Below, in pieces: positions 43,357 to 52,259 of a stretch of DNA of 64,000 bases (position 1 is its first letter; every line of letters starts with the position of its first letter). The notes beneath the pieces were generated by a model, which did not search any database, was not told where the DNA came from, and saw nothing but the letters and a program-made list of their open reading frames with translations. The DNA lies in assembly GCA_026397915.1 (NCBI GenBank), contig JAPLTX010000023.1, positions 62,001 to 126,000 on the forward strand, written 5' to 3'. The stretch comes from Verrucomicrobiota bacterium (GTDB lineage Bacteria; Verrucomicrobiota; Verrucomicrobiia; CAIQCK01). A program made the translations under genes and the position numbers.

Positions 43357-44241
43357 TCAGTCGTAGAAGTCGGGCACGAAAGTCTGGTCGGTAATGGGCG
43401 GGCGCACATACCCTTTGTCCGAGGGGCGTCGCGGCAATTTGATCGGGTCGGGCGTCAAATCTTTATACGAAATCCGCTTTAACAGATGCCGGATACAATT
43501 GAGCCGGGCCCTCTTCTTGCTGTCCGCATTGACCACATACCAAGGCGATTGCTTGATGTCCGTATAAGCCATCATTTCATCCTTGGCTTTGGAATACTCC
43601 TGCCAGCGTTTGCGGGATTCGAGGTCCATCGGGCTAAGCTTCCAACGCTTGGTGGGATCTTCGATGCGGGCATGAAAGCGCCGTTCCTGTTCTTCATTGC
43701 TGACCGAAAACCAGTATTTGATAAGGATGATGCCCGAACGGATAAGCATGCGTTCAAATTCCGGGCAGGAGTGTAAAAAGTCCCGGTATTCTTCATCCGT
43801 GCAAAAACCCATCACCCGTTCAACCCCGGCCCGGTTATACCAGCTTCGGTCAAACAGCACCATCTCCCCCGCCGCCGGCAGATGTGCCGAGTAACGTTGG
43901 AAATACCACTGGGTCTTCTCCCGCTCTGTCGGGGTGCCCAAGGCCACCACCCGGCAGATGCGCGGATTCATCCGTTGGGAAATTCGCTTGATGACACCGC
44001 CTTTCCCCGCCGCATCGCGTCCTTCAAACAGAACCACCACTTTCAATCCCCGGTGCTTGATCCATTCCTGTAGTTTAACCAGTTCGATCTGGAGTCTCTT
44101 CAGTTCCTTGGTATAAAACTTGTTCTTAAGTTTCTTGTGTTTTTTGCCGGCCTTTCCCGTCGTTTCATTGAGGATTTTCTGGCCTGCGGGGGTCTGGATC
44201 TCCGGCTCCGATTGGGTCTGATCGTTCTTCTTTTTTGACAT
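43357..44241 (-). CDS. ppk2: Polyphosphate kinase 2 (PPK2 family)
   Basis: 294 residues. Walker A EGRDAAGKGG, Walker B/lid DRSWYNRAGVERVMGF, and RRFHARIEDPTKRWKLSPMD are standard PPK2 motifs. A single PPK2 domain with a Lys-rich N-terminal extension matches class I, which phosphorylates nucleoside diphosphates (ADP or GDP) with polyphosphate. ATG 44239-44241 is preceded by AAGGAG. The frame is open upstream but not protein-like. No obvious link to the hydrogenase genes. The 145 bp between it and hypE hold nothing I recognise. Confidence 0.92.
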   Translation of the reverse strand: MSKKKNDQTQSEPEIQTPAGQKILNETTGKAGKKHKKLKNKFYTKELKRLQIELVKLQEWIKHRGLKVVVLFEGRDAAGKGGVIKRISQRMNPRICRVVALGTPTEREKTQWYFQRYSAHLPAAGEMVLFDRSWYNRAGVERVMGFCTDEEYRDFLHSCPEFERMLIRSGIILIKYWFSVSNEEQERRFHARIEDPTKRWKLSPMDLESRKRWQEYSKAKDEMMAYTDIKQSPWYVVNADSKKRARLNCIRHLLKRISYKDLTPDPIKLPRRPSDKGYVRPPITDQTFVPDFYD

Positions 44242-44430
44242 GGTAGCTAACTCCTTGCCCACGGTTATCGCCTGAATGCCACCACGAGGATATCGGGCCG
44301 CAGGCGAAATCTCAAGGAGGTTATGGCCGGCACTTTGTCTTGCTCGTTCCAGATGAACTTCAAGAGCCTTGGCAGGCACCGGCTTCGCTCAACGATGCCT
44401 CATTCCCTCCCGAAACAATCTTCGCTTGCG

Positions 44431-44460
44431 CTGTTATATTTCGCGCCTTCGTTCGACTTA
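44431..44460 (+). repeat. 30-bp direct repeat, left copy
   Basis: Begins CTGTTATATTTCGCGCC and ends GTTCGACTTA. Matches 49392-49421 at 28 of 30 positions (two T/C differences), with a further shared AATCTTC at the same distance upstream. The two copies flank a 4.9-kb segment with the ECF sigma, membrane and CHAT genes. GGAGG follows directly here. Confidence 0.75.
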
Positions 44461-44531
44461 GGAGGTGTAAAGGGCAAAGAAGCCCAAAGGAAACCAAAAT
44501 GAAAAACCAAGTCACGAAGGAAACAGCAACC

Positions 44532-44795
44532 ATGAAGAAAGCACTCATCACCCTGTTGGCAGTTCTCGCACTCGCTACCCCCGCATTCGCTCAGGGCCAG
44601 CATTACGTCCAGCCCTGCACCCGCAGCAACGGCTCCTACGTCCAAGGCCACTACCAAACCAACCCGGACCACAGCTTCGGCAACAACTGGTCCACGCGGG
44701 GAAACGTCAATCCCTACACCGGCCAAGAAGGTTATCGCACGCAGCCATCCAACCGCTTCATCTACAATAGCGGCAGCAGCCAATGGGGGTATTAG
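44532..44795 (+). CDS. Small secreted protein with N/Y/G-rich mature domain
   Basis: 87 residues. Signal peptide MKKALITLLAVLALATPAFA followed by a mature domain of about 66 residues: QHYVQPCTRSNGSYVQGHY, TNPDHSFGNNWSTRGNVNPYTG, then a Ser/Gly tail ending SSQWGY. The YVxxHxxTNPxxxxxNNxSxxGNxNPxTG pattern is that of small secreted or periplasmic proteins of unknown role seen in many Gram-negative genomes. A second ATG at 44499 with a good ribosome site (AAAGGA) would add 11 residues before the signal peptide. It lies just after the left 30-bp repeat. Confidence 0.7.
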   Translation: MKKALITLLAVLALATPAFAQGQHYVQPCTRSNGSYVQGHYQTNPDHSFGNNWSTRGNVNPYTGQEGYRTQPSNRFIYNSGSSQWGY

Positions 44796-44819
44796 TCTGG
44801 CGACCGTGCCGACAGGGCT

Positions 44820-44883
44820 GAGCCTCAGTTTGCCCGTGGGTCTTTCGATAGGAGGGGGCAAGACCCAACGGGCGCTGAGGCTC
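44820..44883 (+). terminator. Long hairpin after the small secreted protein gene
   Basis: Three stacked perfect stems: GAGCCTCAG/CTGAGGCTC (44820-44828 with 44875-44883), GCCCGT/ACGGGC (44832-44837 with 44868-44873) and GGGTCTT/AAGACCC (44838-44844 with 44860-44866), closing a 15-base purine-rich loop. It starts 24 bp after the stop codon. There is no U-tract, so it may be a dispersed palindrome or an RNA stabiliser instead of an intrinsic terminator. Confidence 0.5.
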
Positions 44884-44949
44884 GCCAATGTTTCAGCTTC
44901 TCAACCAAGGTGCTTATGATAATCTGCCAACCAGTTTCAGGAGGTCATC

Positions 44950-45543
44950 GTGGCTGGCAGTGCCGACTATCAAGAGCTTGTTGCGCGTTGTTTGAGGGGC
45001 GACTCCAAGGCGTGGGGCGAGTTGTTCCGCGCAAACTTCCGCCATGCCGAGATGGTCGCTCTCGCGCCGCCTTTCCGATTCCACGCCCACGAAGCGGAGG
45101 ACATCGCACAGGAAACCATGATTGAACTCGCCCGCAAACTTGCTGGCGTCGAGAACATCCCGGCCTTCGTCGGCACCGTGGCGCACAACAAATGCGTTGA
45201 CCGCGTCCGCAAGATGAAACCTGTCTTGGAATCCGACCTGGCTCACGGCGAAGACGACGACCCCAACTTGGACAGCGTCGCCCAGCCGGAAACCGTGTCG
45301 CCGGAACTGGTGGACGACGAATCGCTCGGCGTGCTGCTTGAGGCTGTAGAGTCTTTGGGCGAAATGTGCCGGGGCATCCTTCACAACCGGTTCTTTGAAG
45401 AACTGGCCTACAAGGACATTGGCGAGCGGCTGTCTATTCCTGCTCCGCAAGTTGGCGTCTATCTCGCCCGCTGTCTCGCCCGGCTGCGGACGCAGATCGA
45501 GCAACGCCCCGACCTTTGGAAAGAGCTTGAGGCTTTGCTGTGA
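44950..45543 (+). CDS. ECF-type RNA polymerase sigma factor
   Basis: 197 residues from GTG 44950, with AGGAGG six bases upstream. Region 2 is HAHEAEDIAQETMIELARKL with the DNA-melting helix IPAFVGTVAHNKCVDRVRK; region 4 is the HTH CRGILHNRFFEELAYKDIGERLSIPAPQVGVYLARCLARLR. No known ECF subgroup is recognised. It is the first gene of a three-gene operon with a single-span membrane protein and a CHAT protease and probably controls that operon together with other targets. Confidence 0.87.
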   Translation: MAGSADYQELVARCLRGDSKAWGELFRANFRHAEMVALAPPFRFHAHEAEDIAQETMIELARKLAGVENIPAFVGTVAHNKCVDRVRKMKPVLESDLAHGEDDDPNLDSVAQPETVSPELVDDESLGVLLEAVESLGEMCRGILHNRFFEELAYKDIGERLSIPAPQVGVYLARCLARLRTQIEQRPDLWKELEALL

Positions 45544-45550
45544 GGAAACC

Positions 45551-46366
45551 ATGAATCCCGACCCCGAAGCACAGGAACGATTTGAGGAATTGCTCAAAGA
45601 CGATTCCGGCGTCGTCGCGCCACCGTCGCCCGCCGGTAGCGAACAACAGAAGCTCCATCTCCTTACTGCGCTCCTGAAAAAATACAAAGCCCTCGTTCGC
45701 CCGCCCGCCACGGCCAAGCATGACGCCACCGGCTACGACGCCAAGGTGCAGCGCGTCATGCAATTGACAGATGGCATTCGGCCAGAGCCGCCATCACGCC
45801 AAGGTATTCTCGCTGAACTGACAGCCTTCCTGTCCTTCGATTGGATGCGGCCCGCCGTGCTGGTGCCGGTCGCTGCCAGTGCGCTGCTTGTTGCCGTTTT
45901 GATGATCTCCATTGTCGTTGAACGCGCCGGACAAAGCCGCCACTCGCTGCTGGTTCTCAACTGCATCCCGGCTAATGTTGTGGCCCAGCAATTCGTTTTG
46001 CGCGGCGGTGCCACCAGCCAAGTCCGCTCCGCTGAGGTCACAAGCGCCGTGCTCGGCGCAGTCTCAAACCGTTTCCCGGCTGGCGCAGTCACAAACCTCT
46101 ACGCCGCCGCCGATGCAATGCTTGGCATCACAGCGGACACGTATCCAGCAGATGCGCTCCGAGGCGTCGCCGAGCGATTCGTGATTGTGATTGCTCGCGT
46201 TCCCAAAGCCGAAAGCAGCCAGTTGGAACTGCGGCTCTGCGACACGAAAAAGAAAACGGTGATTCTCGCCAAGAAGATCGAGGCGTCCGACCCGGATGAG
46301 TTGCACGAGGAAGTTATCGCCGTAGCAAAGTTGATGACGGGCAAGGTGCCGGCTAGCAACAGATGA
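45551..46366 (+). CDS. Single-span membrane protein, putative anti-sigma factor
   Basis: 271 residues. A soluble N-terminal part (1-95), one transmembrane helix (VLVPVAASALLVAVLMISIVV), and an exported domain of about 150 residues. The position 7 bp after an ECF sigma gene and the topology are those of anti-sigma factors, but the zinc motif HxxxCxxC is absent and no family is recognised. GAGGAAACC lies before the ATG. Its last four bases overlap the start of the CHAT gene (ATGA). Confidence 0.65.
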   Translation: MNPDPEAQERFEELLKDDSGVVAPPSPAGSEQQKLHLLTALLKKYKALVRPPATAKHDATGYDAKVQRVMQLTDGIRPEPPSRQGILAELTAFLSFDWMRPAVLVPVAASALLVAVLMISIVVERAGQSRHSLLVLNCIPANVVAQQFVLRGGATSQVRSAEVTSAVLGAVSNRFPAGAVTNLYAAADAMLGITADTYPADALRGVAERFVIVIARVPKAESSQLELRLCDTKKKTVILAKKIEASDPDELHEEVIAVAKLMTGKVPASNR

Positions 46367-49173
46367 CGCCTAACAACGCCATGATCTCGGTCAAGCAGTG
46401 GGGTTGGGTCATCCTAGCTTTCGCGGTCGCACTTTGGGGAGCCGTCGCAGATGGAGCCGACAGCAATGCCTCTCCCGCCACCGAGTGGAAGCAAATCTTC
46501 GAGCTGATCAAGACCAGACAACTCGAACCGTTTGCTCAGGTTGATCCGCAGTTGTTCCGCGCCAAGTTAGCTCCTTTGCTGGAGAAGCCCGATCTGAAAT
46601 CCGACCCGGAGTTTCTGGTGTTCTACGGTGGCACGCTTGCGCTTTCGACCTTTGCCAAACGGGACTTGGCCCCAACGAAACGCGACGAGCTGTTCTGCGA
46701 AGCTTACACCAACCTCCGAAACGCGGCTGAAAAAGGCGACCCGCTAGCGATGTCTGGGGTGGCACAAATGCTGGCTCAAGGGCTTGGTCTCCAACGCGAT
46801 GTCGCAAGTGCCTTAGCATGGTATCAGAAAGCATGGAAGGCGATCGCCGATAAACCTTACAAGCGTTACCACGTCACAGAGTTTTTGCTCGCAACCGCAC
46901 AGTTACAGATCGAAGCGAAGGATATTGCGGCTGCTGAGGCCACCTATAAAGAATTGCTCGCGTATTCTGAACACAGCCCGAAGTTGACAGATGCTCTCGT
47001 GGCCTTGGACAATCTTGCCTTATTCTACAGGAATATAGGCAACTACGCTGCTGCAAGGACTGTCTTCAAACGCTACATGGTGATCTGCGAAAAAGTCCTT
47101 GGATCTAACCACCTGCTGATTGCCCAGAATCTGGATTCTTTGGCGCAGCTCTATTTCCTTGATAACAATTATCGAGCAGCGGAGCCGCTGGTCTTGCGTG
47201 CTCTTGAAATCACGAGAAAGAACCTCGGTCCTGACCACCCCAACAATGCCGAAATAATGAATGCACTGATCGTGCTCTACGAAGCTGAAGGAGAACCAAA
47301 CCGGGCAGTGGAACTGATGGAACGAGTGTTGAGGATTCGGGAGAAGCAATGCGATCAAGTATTCAGCGTGACAAGCGAACTTGAGCAAACGGGTTTTGCC
47401 GATAACCTCCGACGAGAATACCATGCTTGTCTCTCGCAAGTTGTTGAACATCTCACTACGAACTCCATCGCCCGGCGGATCACTTCGGACATGGTTCTCT
47501 TTGCAAAGGGAGCGATGCTGGAAACGCTCGCTCAGCGACAGGCCAGAGTATTTCGAGGCACTGATCCCGAACTGAACCGCTTATTTACCGAATGGCAGAC
47601 AGCCAGAGAGCAGTTGGCCAAGCTGCTCATGGCAACTCCCAGCCCAGATCAATTAGCAGGGTATCAGGACATGAAACTGAAGCTTGAAGCCCGTAAGGAG
47701 ATAACCGAGCAAAGGTTTGCCAGGGCATCGGGTAGATTTGCGAGTCAAAACCGAGCTTCTCACGTCCTTTTACCAGATGTGGCTCGCGCATTGACCAACA
47801 ACTCGGCATTGGTTGAGTTTGCGAAATACCGGTTCTTCCATCCCGGCACTAAAGAAGAGAAGAGGTGGGGTGATTCACAATATGCGGCTTTCGTGCTACG
47901 CGGCGGCGGGGACATTATAAATCCAGATGTTGCACTGATTCGGCTTGGGTCGGCAGACAAGATCGAGGCGGCGGTCAAAAAGTGGCGCAAGGCGGCGGCA
48001 CCGGATGAACAAGGGCGGCGATCTGATAAAGCGGTGCTTGATGCGGCCTCACGAGAACTGGCAACGCTCGTTTGGAATCCCATCGTTCCGTTGCTGGCAG
48101 ACTGCCGGAAGGTTTACATCTCTCCCGACGGTGAACTGGCTTTCGTTTCCTTTGGGGCGTTGCCAGGAAGCAAACCGGACAGCTTCGTGATTGATGACTT
48201 CGACATCAGCTATGTGGCCACCGGTCGTGATCTGGTGCGGCAAGGCGGCGGGCAAGCGAATCCGCCGTTGCTTGTCGGCGCACCGGATTTCGGGGAACAG
48301 CAAGGGGCCACCGCAAAACTCGCGACAGACACAAAACCGGAAGATGAGTTGCTGGTAATGCGGTCGGGCATTTCAGATTTGCGCTCGTTTACCGCGTTGA
48401 GCTTCGCCCCGTTGCCCAGCACGCGCTCCGAAGTTGAGAACGTTGCGCGGCTGTTACAGCAAGCCGACACGCTTCGACGGTCGCAGACCGCCGCTACAGC
48501 ACCGCTCGTTCTGACAGGTGCGAAAGCGGACGAGGCTACGGTGAAAGCCGCAAAACATCCAAGCATTCTGCATCTGGCAACACACGGCTTCTTCCTGCCG
48601 GATAGCGGCTTGAATGAAGCGATGAGCGGCAACGACCGCTTCCAGTCGCAACTCAGCGGCGAAATGCGCGAAGCTGCGGCGGGCAAACTCTGGCGGCAAA
48701 TGAAACTCAAGAACCCGATGCACCGCTCTGGCATCGCCTTGGCCGGGGCGAATGACACGATTCGCGGTCGCCGCGAGGCTGGCGGCAACGATGGCATCCT
48801 GACCGCCGAAGAAGTTGCCGGAATGGATTTATGGGGAACAAAGATGGTTGTGATCTCAGCTTGTGAGTCCGGCTTGGGCGAAGCGCGCGGCGGCGAAGGC
48901 GTCTTCGGCTTGCGCCGTGCGTTCACGATGGCCGGCGCGCAAAGCCTCGTGATGACCTTGTGGGCTGTTTCCGATGACGCCACCCGGCAACTGATGGAAT
49001 CTCTCTATCGTCACTTACCAGAGCAACGCACTCCGCAGCGCGCTCTACTCGCAGCGCAACGCGAATGGATTGCCAAGAAACGCGCCGCCGGTCTTTACCC
49101 GCACCCGGTTCACTGGGCCGGCTTCCTAGCCAGTGGAATCGGTTTAGGCTTAGACGATGAAAAAACGCCATAA
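46363..49173 (+). CDS. Exported TPR/SEL1-CHAT caspase-like protease
   Basis: 936 residues. N-terminal signal or anchor (WGWVILAFAVALWGAVADG), SEL1-like and TPR repeats from about 100 to 330 (GDPLAMSGVAQMLAQGLGL; NLALFYRNIGNYAAARTVF; LDSLAQLYFLDNNYRAAEPL), a helical linker, and a CHAT domain from about 560 to 930. The catalytic dyad is in ILHLATHGFF (His) and VVISACESGLGEARGGEGV (Cys). CHAT proteases are caspase-fold; some act in immunity (gasdermin or TPR-CHAT effectors). Here the export signal and the ECF/membrane-protein partners suggest envelope signalling instead. The first two thirds have lower G+C than the CHAT part. Confidence 0.85.
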   Translation: MTPNNAMISVKQWGWVILAFAVALWGAVADGADSNASPATEWKQIFELIKTRQLEPFAQVDPQLFRAKLAPLLEKPDLKSDPEFLVFYGGTLALSTFAKRDLAPTKRDELFCEAYTNLRNAAEKGDPLAMSGVAQMLAQGLGLQRDVASALAWYQKAWKAIADKPYKRYHVTEFLLATAQLQIEAKDIAAAEATYKELLAYSEHSPKLTDALVALDNLALFYRNIGNYAAARTVFKRYMVICEKVLGSNHLLIAQNLDSLAQLYFLDNNYRAAEPLVLRALEITRKNLGPDHPNNAEIMNALIVLYEAEGEPNRAVELMERVLRIREKQCDQVFSVTSELEQTGFADNLRREYHACLSQVVEHLTTNSIARRITSDMVLFAKGAMLETLAQRQARVFRGTDPELNRLFTEWQTAREQLAKLLMATPSPDQLAGYQDMKLKLEARKEITEQRFARASGRFASQNRASHVLLPDVARALTNNSALVEFAKYRFFHPGTKEEKRWGDSQYAAFVLRGGGDIINPDVALIRLGSADKIEAAVKKWRKAAAPDEQGRRSDKAVLDAASRELATLVWNPIVPLLADCRKVYISPDGELAFVSFGALPGSKPDSFVIDDFDISYVATGRDLVRQGGGQANPPLLVGAPDFGEQQGATAKLATDTKPEDELLVMRSGISDLRSFTALSFAPLPSTRSEVENVARLLQQADTLRRSQTAATAPLVLTGAKADEATVKAAKHPSILHLATHGFFLPDSGLNEAMSGNDRFQSQLSGEMREAAAGKLWRQMKLKNPMHRSGIALAGANDTIRGRREAGGNDGILTAEEVAGMDLWGTKMVVISACESGLGEARGGEGVFGLRRAFTMAGAQSLVMTLWAVSDDATRQLMESLYRHLPEQRTPQRALLAAQREWIAKKRAAGLYPHPVHWAGFLASGIGLGLDDEKTP

Positions 49174-49391
49174 GCTCGAAAGCCGTTGCTGACGCTGTCA
49201 GTGTTGCTCGCGTTTCCCCAGCCCCCTCCGCCGACCTTTTTCAGGCTTTCGACAAACGGATATTTGAATTGTTGCGAGTTCTGACATTTTATGCGGCTCA
49301 TGGCTATCGTGCCAAGTCGTGGCTTTTCAAACAGTTTTCCAGTCTTTTCGGGGAGTCTCTTCGCCGGTTCTACAAGAAATCTTCTGTCCGG

Positions 49392-49421
49392 CTGTTACAT
49401 TTCGCGCCCTCGTTCGACTTA
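49392..49421 (+). repeat. 30-bp direct repeat, right copy
   Basis: Begins CTGTTACATTTCGCGCCC and ends GTTCGACTTA; 28 of 30 identical to 44431-44460, same orientation, 4961 bp apart. It lies between the CHAT gene and the next gene, 9 bp before its ATG. The rest of 49174-49430 shows no gene. Confidence 0.75.
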
Positions 49422-49430
49422 CTGGGTATT

Positions 49431-49961
49431 ATGATATTCTACATTCTTGTTTACTTGGGAATTGGAGCTGTCGCTTCTTTGCTGCACCCTCATATTCGTC
49501 GGGACATAACTAGTTACTGGGAGCCAAAACCACCAGGTGTGGGAACAATGCTCAAGCAGGTGTTGGGTTGTTCAGTCTTGTTTCTCGTGGGATCGGCAAT
49601 CTGGCCTATCGCAGTGTTTGCGTGCGGAAGGCAGAGAAGCGCCCTTGATCGACTTGAAGAACTTCTCGTCAGTGCTTATCGCATGATTGGCGCGCAACAT
49701 GGATGCGCGCCCACATCACAAACATCTGATCGGGAGATTGTAGAGATATACAAGAAAGTCGTAACAGCCTTTCGCCAAGCGTCGGAGCAAAGAGGAGAGC
49801 ATCTGCCTGCTACTGTCATGAACTTCATTGTCTGGAAGTTCTTTCAAATCAAAGAGCAGTTTGGCGATGATATGGTGGATGAGCATCTGAAGTATGAAGT
49901 GGAAAAATACCTGGCGTCTGGGTTGCGTCCTGATTACCAGCGGGACTTGCATCTGTTCTAG
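49431..49961 (+). CDS. Membrane protein of unknown function
   Basis: 176 residues from ATG 49431. Two membrane segments (FYILVYLGIGAVASLL and QVLGCSVLFLVGSAIWPIAVFACG) and a charged cytosolic C-terminal part with a possible coiled region (REIVEIYKKVVTAFRQASEQRG). No family recognised. G+C is lower than the hydrogenase genes. The open frame extends to 49269, but the added part contains the 30-bp repeat and is probably untranslated. It ends before a terminator-like hairpin. Confidence 0.6.
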   Translation: MIFYILVYLGIGAVASLLHPHIRRDITSYWEPKPPGVGTMLKQVLGCSVLFLVGSAIWPIAVFACGRQRSALDRLEELLVSAYRMIGAQHGCAPTSQTSDREIVEIYKKVVTAFRQASEQRGEHLPATVMNFIVWKFFQIKEQFGDDMVDEHLKYEVEKYLASGLRPDYQRDLHLF

Positions 49962-49974
49962 AGACACCGGGCAA

Positions 49975-49994
49975 CGCCGGCAGGGATGCCGGCG
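49975..49994. terminator. Hairpin between convergent genes
   Basis: CGCCGGCA-GGGA-TGCCGGCG: a perfect 8-bp stem with a 4-base loop, followed on the plus strand by CTACTTTTG. It lies between the convergent membrane-protein gene and hypD and could end transcription from the left. In form it also resembles a dispersed palindromic repeat. Confidence 0.55.
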
Positions 49995-51083
49995 CTACTT
50001 TTGCCGCCGGTAGCGATAATAGGCGGCACAGGCACCTTCGTTGGAAACCATCGTTGCGCCGAGCGGGTGTTCCGGCGTGCAACGGGCGCCAAAGACGGGG
50101 CATTCGTGCGGTTTCTTGATGCCTTGGAGGACGAGGCCGCTAATGCACTCGGCGGGTTCTTCCACATGCTGGTCGGCGACGCCGAATCGCTGCTCGGCGT
50201 CGAACGCGGCGTAGTCGCCACGCAAGCCGAGACCGCTCTGCGGGATCTCGCCAATGCCGCGCCATTTGCGAGGGACGACGCCGAAGACTTCGCGGATGAT
50301 TTTTTGCGCGGGCTGGTTGCCGTCGCGACGGACGGAGCGAGCGTATTGGTTTTCGACTTCGGCGCGGCCTTGTTCGAGCTGGCGGACGCACATGGCGATG
50401 CCCTGAAGGATGTCGAGCGGCTCGAAGCCTGTGACAACAATGGGACAATGATACTTGGCGGCAATCGGCTCGTATTCGGTGTAGCCCATGACGGTGCAAA
50501 CGTGTCCGGCAGCCAGAAAGCCCTGCACGCGTTTGTTCGGGGAAGAGAGAACCGCCTCCATCGCCGGCGGCACGAGGACGTGGGAGACGAGGACGGAGAA
50601 GTTGGCGATGCCCTGCTGGCGGGCTTGATAGACCGCCATGGCGTTGGCCGGGGCGGTGGTCTCGAAACCGACGGCGAAGAAGACCACCTGCCGCGCCGGG
50701 TTCTCTCGCGCGAGCTTCAGCGCGTCGAGCGGCGAGTAAACGATCCGCACGTCGCCACCAGCGGCTTTCACCGAGAGCAGGTCCTTCTCCGTTCCTGGCA
50801 CGCGAAGCATGTCGCCGAAGGAGCAGAAAATGACTTCGGGCCGCGAGGCGATGGCGATAGCTTTGTTGATCAACTCAACCGGCGTGACGCAAACCGGGCA
50901 GCCGGGGCCGTGAATGAGCGTGATTTCCTTCGGCAGCAGCTCGTCCACGCCGAACTTGACGATGGCGTGGGTCTGGCCGCCGCAGACCTCCATGATCGTC
51001 CACGGCCGGGTCGTCATCCGGCGGATGAGCCGCGCGTAACGTTGCGCGCCCTTGGCGTCACGGTATTCGTCGAGGAACTTCAT
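49995..51083 (-). CDS. hypD: Hydrogenase maturation protein HypD
   Basis: 362 residues. Conserved motifs: [54 protein letters not shown] and the C-terminal [4Fe-4S]-binding [18 protein letters not shown]. With HypC it forms the scaffold on which Fe(CN)2CO is assembled. It is last in the hypF-hypC-nifJ-pyrD-like-hypD order, 102 bp after the pyrD-like gene; that gap holds two hairpins. Confidence 0.94.
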   Translation of the reverse strand: MKFLDEYRDAKGAQRYARLIRRMTTRPWTIMEVCGGQTHAIVKFGVDELLPKEITLIHGPGCPVCVTPVELINKAIAIASRPEVIFCSFGDMLRVPGTEKDLLSVKAAGGDVRIVYSPLDALKLARENPARQVVFFAVGFETTAPANAMAVYQARQQGIANFSVLVSHVLVPPAMEAVLSSPNKRVQGFLAAGHVCTVMGYTEYEPIAAKYHCPIVVTGFEPLDILQGIAMCVRQLEQGRAEVENQYARSVRRDGNQPAQKIIREVFGVVPRKWRGIGEIPQSGLGLRGDYAAFDAEQRFGVADQHVEEPAECISGLVLQGIKKPHECPVFGARCTPEHPLGATMVSNEGACAAYYRYRRQK

Positions 51084-51104
51084 GATGGTCCGCTACATTA
51101 ACAG

Positions 51105-51134
51105 CGCAGCGGAACTCTTGCGAGTTCCGCTGCG
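51105..51134. repeat. Intercistronic palindrome upstream of hypD
   Basis: CGCAGCGGAACTC-TTGC-GAGTTCCGCTGCG: a perfect 13-bp stem with a 4-base loop, between the pyrD-like gene and hypD. No U-tract on either side. Could be a REP-like element or an mRNA processing signal. Confidence 0.65.
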
Positions 51135-51152
51135 TCGCACAACTTGTTTTGG

Positions 51153-51174
51153 GCGGAAAGCTTACGCTTCCCGC
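51153..51174. repeat. Second intercistronic palindrome upstream of hypD
   Basis: GCGGAAAGC-TTAC-GCTTCCCGC: 9-bp arms with one mismatch, 18 bp from the first palindrome in the same gap. Confidence 0.5.
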
Positions 51175-51185
51175 GACGTCGCCAC

Positions 51186-52181
51186 TCAGGCCAGCTTGTA
51201 GGTCGCGATGGCGCGCATGTATTGCGACCGCTCGAAGGCGGCGGGGTTGGCGCACTTGATCTGACTGAGGCTGCCCTGCATCTGCTTCACCGATTCGTAT
51301 TCGTGCTTCTCCATCCACTCACGCATGGCTTTTTCGATCACGCGAACGCGATCAATGCCGTAACGCAACAGCGACGAGCAGAGCATAGTGGCGTTGGCGC
51401 CGGCCATGAGCATCTTCAGCACGTCCTCGGCGGAATGAATGCCACTGGTGGCTGCCAGGTCCGCCTTGATGCGGCCGTGCAAGATGGCGACCCACGTCAG
51501 CGGCAGGCGCATCGCGAACGGTGTGCTCAGCAAGATGTCCGGCTTCACTTCCAGTTCTTCGAGGTCAATGTCCGGCTGGTAGAACCGGTTGAAGAGCACG
51601 AGCGCGTTCGCGCCGGCAGCGTCGAACCGTTTGGCCATGTTGGCCATGTTGCTGAAGAACGGGCTGAGTTTCACCGCCACCGGGATGGTGACGGCTGCCT
51701 TGACCGCTTTCAGGATGTCCACGTAGGTTTGCTCGACGACGCTGCCGGCCAACTGCATGTCGGTCGGAATGTAGTAGATGTTCAGTTCCAGCGCGTCGGC
51801 GCCGGCTTTCTGAATCTGCTTGGCGTAGTCGGTCCAGCCGCCGACAGAACTGCCGTTGAGGCTGGCGATGACGGGGATGTCCACGGCCTTCTTTGCGTTG
51901 ACCACGTGCTCGAGGTATTCCTCCGGGCCAAGTTTGTATTCGCTGGCCTTGGGGAAGTAGCTCGTCGCCTCGGCGAAGCTCTCCCCGCCATGCACCAACG
52001 CCTCTTCCAGCTCGGCGCTTTCCTTCACCAACTGTTCCTCGAACAGCGAGTGCAACACGACAGCGGCGGCGCCGGCGTCTTCCATTTTCTTGATGTTGGC
52101 GATGTCCTCGGACAGCGGCGAAGCGGACACGATCAGCGGGTTGCGCAACGTCATTCCCAGGTATTTGGTTGTCAGGTCCAT
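51186..52181 (-). CDS. Dihydroorotate dehydrogenase-like flavoprotein
   Basis: 331 residues, FMN-binding TIM barrel of the PyrD/PreA type: TTKYLGMTLRNPLIVSASPL at the N-terminus, PVIASLNGSSVGGW, ALELNIYYIP, PVAVKLSPFF, GANALVLFNRF and LAATSGIHSAEDVLK. It lacks the usual catalytic Cys loop of class 1 pyrimidine enzymes. Genes of this type are often found directly beside nifJ, as here, and their true reaction is unclear. It is probably part of the pyruvate:ferredoxin electron-transfer system rather than of pyrimidine synthesis. It lies 87 bp after nifJ, with a strong hairpin in between. Confidence 0.85.
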   Translation of the reverse strand: MDLTTKYLGMTLRNPLIVSASPLSEDIANIKKMEDAGAAAVVLHSLFEEQLVKESAELEEALVHGGESFAEATSYFPKASEYKLGPEEYLEHVVNAKKAVDIPVIASLNGSSVGGWTDYAKQIQKAGADALELNIYYIPTDMQLAGSVVEQTYVDILKAVKAAVTIPVAVKLSPFFSNMANMAKRFDAAGANALVLFNRFYQPDIDLEELEVKPDILLSTPFAMRLPLTWVAILHGRIKADLAATSGIHSAEDVLKMLMAGANATMLCSSLLRYGIDRVRVIEKAMREWMEKHEYESVKQMQGSLSQIKCANPAAFERSQYMRAIATYKLA

Positions 52182-52226
52182 AGTTCTTCCTCTTTTCTTC
52201 TGAATTTGATGGTGAATCTTTGGGTT

Positions 52227-52259
52227 CCCCGGCTCCCCGCAGTGTGCGGGGAGCCGGGG
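52227..52259. repeat. Strong hairpin between nifJ and the pyrD-like gene
   Basis: CCCCGGCTCCCCGCA (52227-52241), GTG loop, then the perfect 15-bp complement (52245-52259). On the minus strand it begins 9 bases after the nifJ stop and is followed by AACCC, not by U residues. It may act as a partial terminator, a 3'-end stabiliser for nifJ mRNA, or be a dispersed palindrome. Confidence 0.7.

Noticed and set aside
44820..44883. Integron attC site
   Set aside because: The long imperfect palindrome and an ACCCAAC word recall attC, but the matching GTTRRRY core is not in the right place, and no integrase or cassette array is seen.
44431..49421. attL/attR of a phage or integrative element
   Set aside because: Direct repeats fit, but there is no integrase, no tRNA end and no phage gene in the 4.9 kb; I leave it as one of two hypotheses.
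49269..49430. N-terminal extension of the membrane protein at 49431
   Set aside because: It would translate the 30-bp repeat that is non-coding in its other copy; the ATG at 49431 directly precedes the first membrane helix.
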